Assembly: GCA_036250195.1 (NCBI GenBank)
Contig: JAVHZZ010000016.1
Span: forward strand, 2,480,001-2,544,000
DNA from: Mixophyes australis
Lineage: Eukaryota > Chordata > Amphibia > Anura > Limnodynastidae
Reading direction: 5' to 3'
DNA: 64,000 nt
The translations under genes and the position numbers were made by a program. This document shows, piece after piece, positions 62,541-64,000 of this stretch. Positions within the stretch are counted from its first letter, which is position 1, and the number at the start of each line of letters is the position of its first letter. A model generated the notes under the pieces. It was not told the origin of the DNA, ran no database searches, and was given only the letters and a program-made list of their open reading frames with translations.

Positions 62541-63422
62541 ATCATGAATTGAATCATGAATTATGAATCGAAACAAGAATCATGAAATGAATCATGAATC
62601 ATGAAACGAATCATAAATCATTAATCATTAATCGAATCATAAATCATGAATCATGAATCATGAATCATGAATTGAATTATGAATCGAATCATGAATCATG
62701 AAGCATGAATTGAATCATGAATCTCGAATCATGAATTGAATCATGAATCATGAATTGAATCATAAATCATGAATCAAATCATGAATTAAATAATGAATGA
62801 TGAATCATGAATTGAATCATGAATCATGAATCGAATCATGAATCATGAATCATGAATCATGAACCATGAATTGAATCATAAATTGATTCATAAATCATAA
62901 ATCATGAATTGAATCATGAATCATGAATCGAATCATGAATCATGAATTAAATCATAAATCATGAATCATGAATCGAATCATGAATCATGAATCTAATCAT
63001 GAATCATGAATCATGAATCAAATCATGAATCATGAATTGAATCATGAATCATGAACTGAATTATGAATCATGAATCATGAATCGAATCATGAATCATGAA
63101 TTGAATCATGAATCATGAACTGAATCATGAATCATGAATCATGAATTGAATCATGAATTATGAATCATGAATCATGAATCGAATCATGAATCATGAATCG
63201 AAACATGAATCATGAATTGAATCATGAATCATGAATCATGAAATGAATCAAGAATCATGAATCGAAACATGAATCATGAATCATGAATTAAATCATGAAT
63301 CATGAATTGAATCATGAATTATGAATCGAAACATGAATCATGAAATGAATCATAAATCATTAATCATGAATTGAATCATGAATCATGAATTGAATCATGA
63401 ATCATGAATTGAATCATAAATC
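62541..63422 (+). repeat. Last plus-oriented segment and left palindrome arm
   Basis: The segment carries the AATCGAAACAAGAATC and CATTAATCATTAATC markers near 62,570 and 62,620, then the landmark at 62,862, after which it resembles the beginning of unit D (45,366) with variants such as GAATCTAATC. From about 62,980 it is mirrored by the inverted block. Only satellite is present. Confidence 0.82.
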
Positions 63423-63428
63423 ATGATT
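63419..63428. other. Orientation-switch junction
   Basis: The plus array ends in GAATCATAAATC and the minus array starts in ATGATTCAATTTATG. They meet in the perfect 10-bp palindrome AATCATGATT, whose core TCATGA is present in nearly every unit junction of the array. The join is asymmetric: in higher-order-unit terms the right arm begins further along the unit than the left arm ends, leaving a few tens of bases unpaired at the centre. That is expected for strand switching or end joining at short homology rather than a perfect hairpin. Confidence 0.75.
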
Positions 63429-64000
63429 CAATTTATGATTCATGATTTGATTCATGATTCATGATTCAATTCATGAATCATGATTCATGATTCAATTCAT
63501 GATTTATGATTCAATTCATGATTCATGATTCAATTCATGATTCATGATTCAATTCATGATTAATGATTTATGATTCATTTCATGATTCATGTTTCGATTC
63601 ATAATTCATGATTCAATTCATGATTCATGATTTAATTCATGATTCATGATTCGATTCAATATTCATGATTCATGATTCGATTCATGATTCTTGATTCATT
63701 TCATGATTCATGATTCATGATTCAATTCATGATTTATGTTTCGATTCATGATTCATGATTCGATTCATGATTCATGATTCATAATTCATGATTCAATTCA
63801 TGATTCATGATTCATGATTCATGATTCAGTTCATGATTCAATTCATGATTCATGATTCGATTCATGATTCATGATTCATAATTCAGTTCATAATTCATGA
63901 TTCAATTCATGATTCATGATTCGATTCATGATTCATGATTCATGATTAGATTCATGATTCATGATTCGATTCATGATTCAATTCATGATTCATGATTCAT
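63423..64000 (-). repeat. Minus-oriented part of the satellite array
   Basis: From about 63,423 units read GATTCAT, with GATTCAATTCAT and GATTCGATTCAT as the 12-bp forms, i.e. the reverse complement of the upstream array. One plus-oriented heptad remains at 63,473-63,479, as part of the 16-bp palindrome ATGAATCATGATTCAT that is also present in the plus array. The reverse complement reproduces the upstream higher-order unit marker by marker (see the fold-back feature). The orientation holds to the last base, so the inverted block continues outside the window. Confidence 0.93.

Larger units (their letters stand above)
1..63422 (+). repeat. Plus-oriented part of the satellite array (ATGAATC strand)
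   Basis: All units read ATGAATC on the given strand across this span. The only minus-oriented words are short and recurrent: a single TTGATTCAT inside the landmark element, the GATTCAT of a 16-bp palindrome, and the ATGATTTGAATC variant. There is no kilobase-scale inversion until the right end. Uniform orientation over more than 63 kb is what repeated unequal exchange between sister chromatids or direct amplification would give. Confidence 0.95.
1..64000. repeat. Satellite DNA array of 7-bp and 12-bp units filling the window
   Basis: The sequence is a mixture of the heptad ATGAATC and the dodecamer ATGAATTGAATC or ATGAATCGAATC, so successive GAAT words start almost always 7 or 5 bp apart. 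Common variants are ATAAATC, ATGAATA, ATGAAAT, ATGAACT, AAGAATC and ATTAATC. No stretch longer than about a hundred bases departs from this pattern, and there is no poly-A tail, long terminal repeat or target-site duplication that would reveal a transposon. A pure heptad run closes every reading frame: seven codons cover three heptads and include TGA on both strands, so coding capacity is absent. The family is not one I recognise. That it is eukaryotic heterochromatin is an inference from length, purity and higher-order structure. Confidence 0.97.
62980..64000. repeat. Large fold-back palindrome, arms at least about 500 bp
   Basis: Variants left of the orientation switch recur in mirror order to the right. 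GAATCTAATC at 62,989-62,998 pairs with GATTAGATTC at 63,944-63,953. The rare ACTGAATTATG near 63,055 pairs with CATAATTCAGT near 63,875. TCGAAACATG near 63,198 pairs with CATTTATGTTTCGA ending at 63,744, with one base changed. TCGAAACATG near 63,327 pairs with CATGTTTCGA ending near 63,597. CATTAATC at 63,358 pairs with GATTAATG ending at 63,565. Pair midpoints fall at about 63,462 to 63,471, shifting with small indels. The arms are similar but not identical: the right arm keeps a GAATATTGAATC segment (around 63,660) that the left arm lacks. The right arm is cut by the window end. Confidence 0.9.

Noticed and set aside
1..64000. CRISPR array
   Set aside because: Repeats lie directly next to each other without unique spacers, and the unit is 7 or 12 bp.
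1..64000. Telomeric repeat
   Set aside because: The unit lacks the G-run of known telomere repeats, is mixed in length, and contains no terminal structure.
1..64000. Iteron-type replication origin or plasmid partition site
   Set aside because: The heptad repeats recall iterons, but 64 kb of them with no replication gene and multi-kilobase higher-order structure fit satellite DNA instead.
63423..64000. Transposon terminal inverted repeats at the orientation switch
   Set aside because: Both arms are the same satellite as the rest of the array, and there is no internal unique sequence, transposase or target-site duplication.

Overview
The whole 64 kb is satellite DNA. I see no gene, RNA gene, transposon, promoter, CRISPR array or other unique-sequence stretch over about 100 bp. 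Nearly every base belongs to two related words, a 7-bp unit ATGAATC and a 12-bp unit made of that heptad plus a 5-bp extension (ATGAATTGAATC, ATGAATCGAATC and relatives). Base composition follows from the units: 25 to 33% G+C. A pure, very long, AT-rich, hierarchically amplified array of this kind suggests constitutive heterochromatin (pericentromeric, subtelomeric or knob-like) of a eukaryote assembled from long reads. I do not recognise the satellite family and cannot name the organism.

Layout. 1-9,950: three related copies of one block (starting at 1, about 3,931 and 6,717); the first and third match base for base over long stretches at an offset of 6,716. 9,950-14,660: partial repeat of the preceding kilobases, then about 2-kb higher-order units. 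14,661-35,462: direct tandem duplication of about 10.4 kb, each half made of two units of about 5.1 to 5.3 kb. 33,065-45,345: a duplication at an offset of about 6.5 kb whose two copies are separated by an extra copy of an 0.82-kb internal segment. 45,366-55,510: overlapping tandem duplications of about 1.97, 1.93 and 2.63 kb, marked by a private variant. 55,500-62,540: four tandem units of about 2.15 to 2.18 kb. 62,540-63,425: a last plus-oriented stretch. From about 63,423 to the end the satellite runs in the opposite orientation, and this part is the reverse complement of the sequence just upstream, so the window ends inside a large fold-back palindrome.

No genes work together here. What the sequence records is repeat evolution: slippage of 7-bp units, insertion or loss of 12-bp units, kilobase-scale unequal exchange, regional homogenisation, probable CpG decay and one orientation switch. 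Coordinates of higher-order blocks were found by eye from marker variants and are good to a few bases where a diagnostic variant sits at the edge, otherwise to tens of bases.
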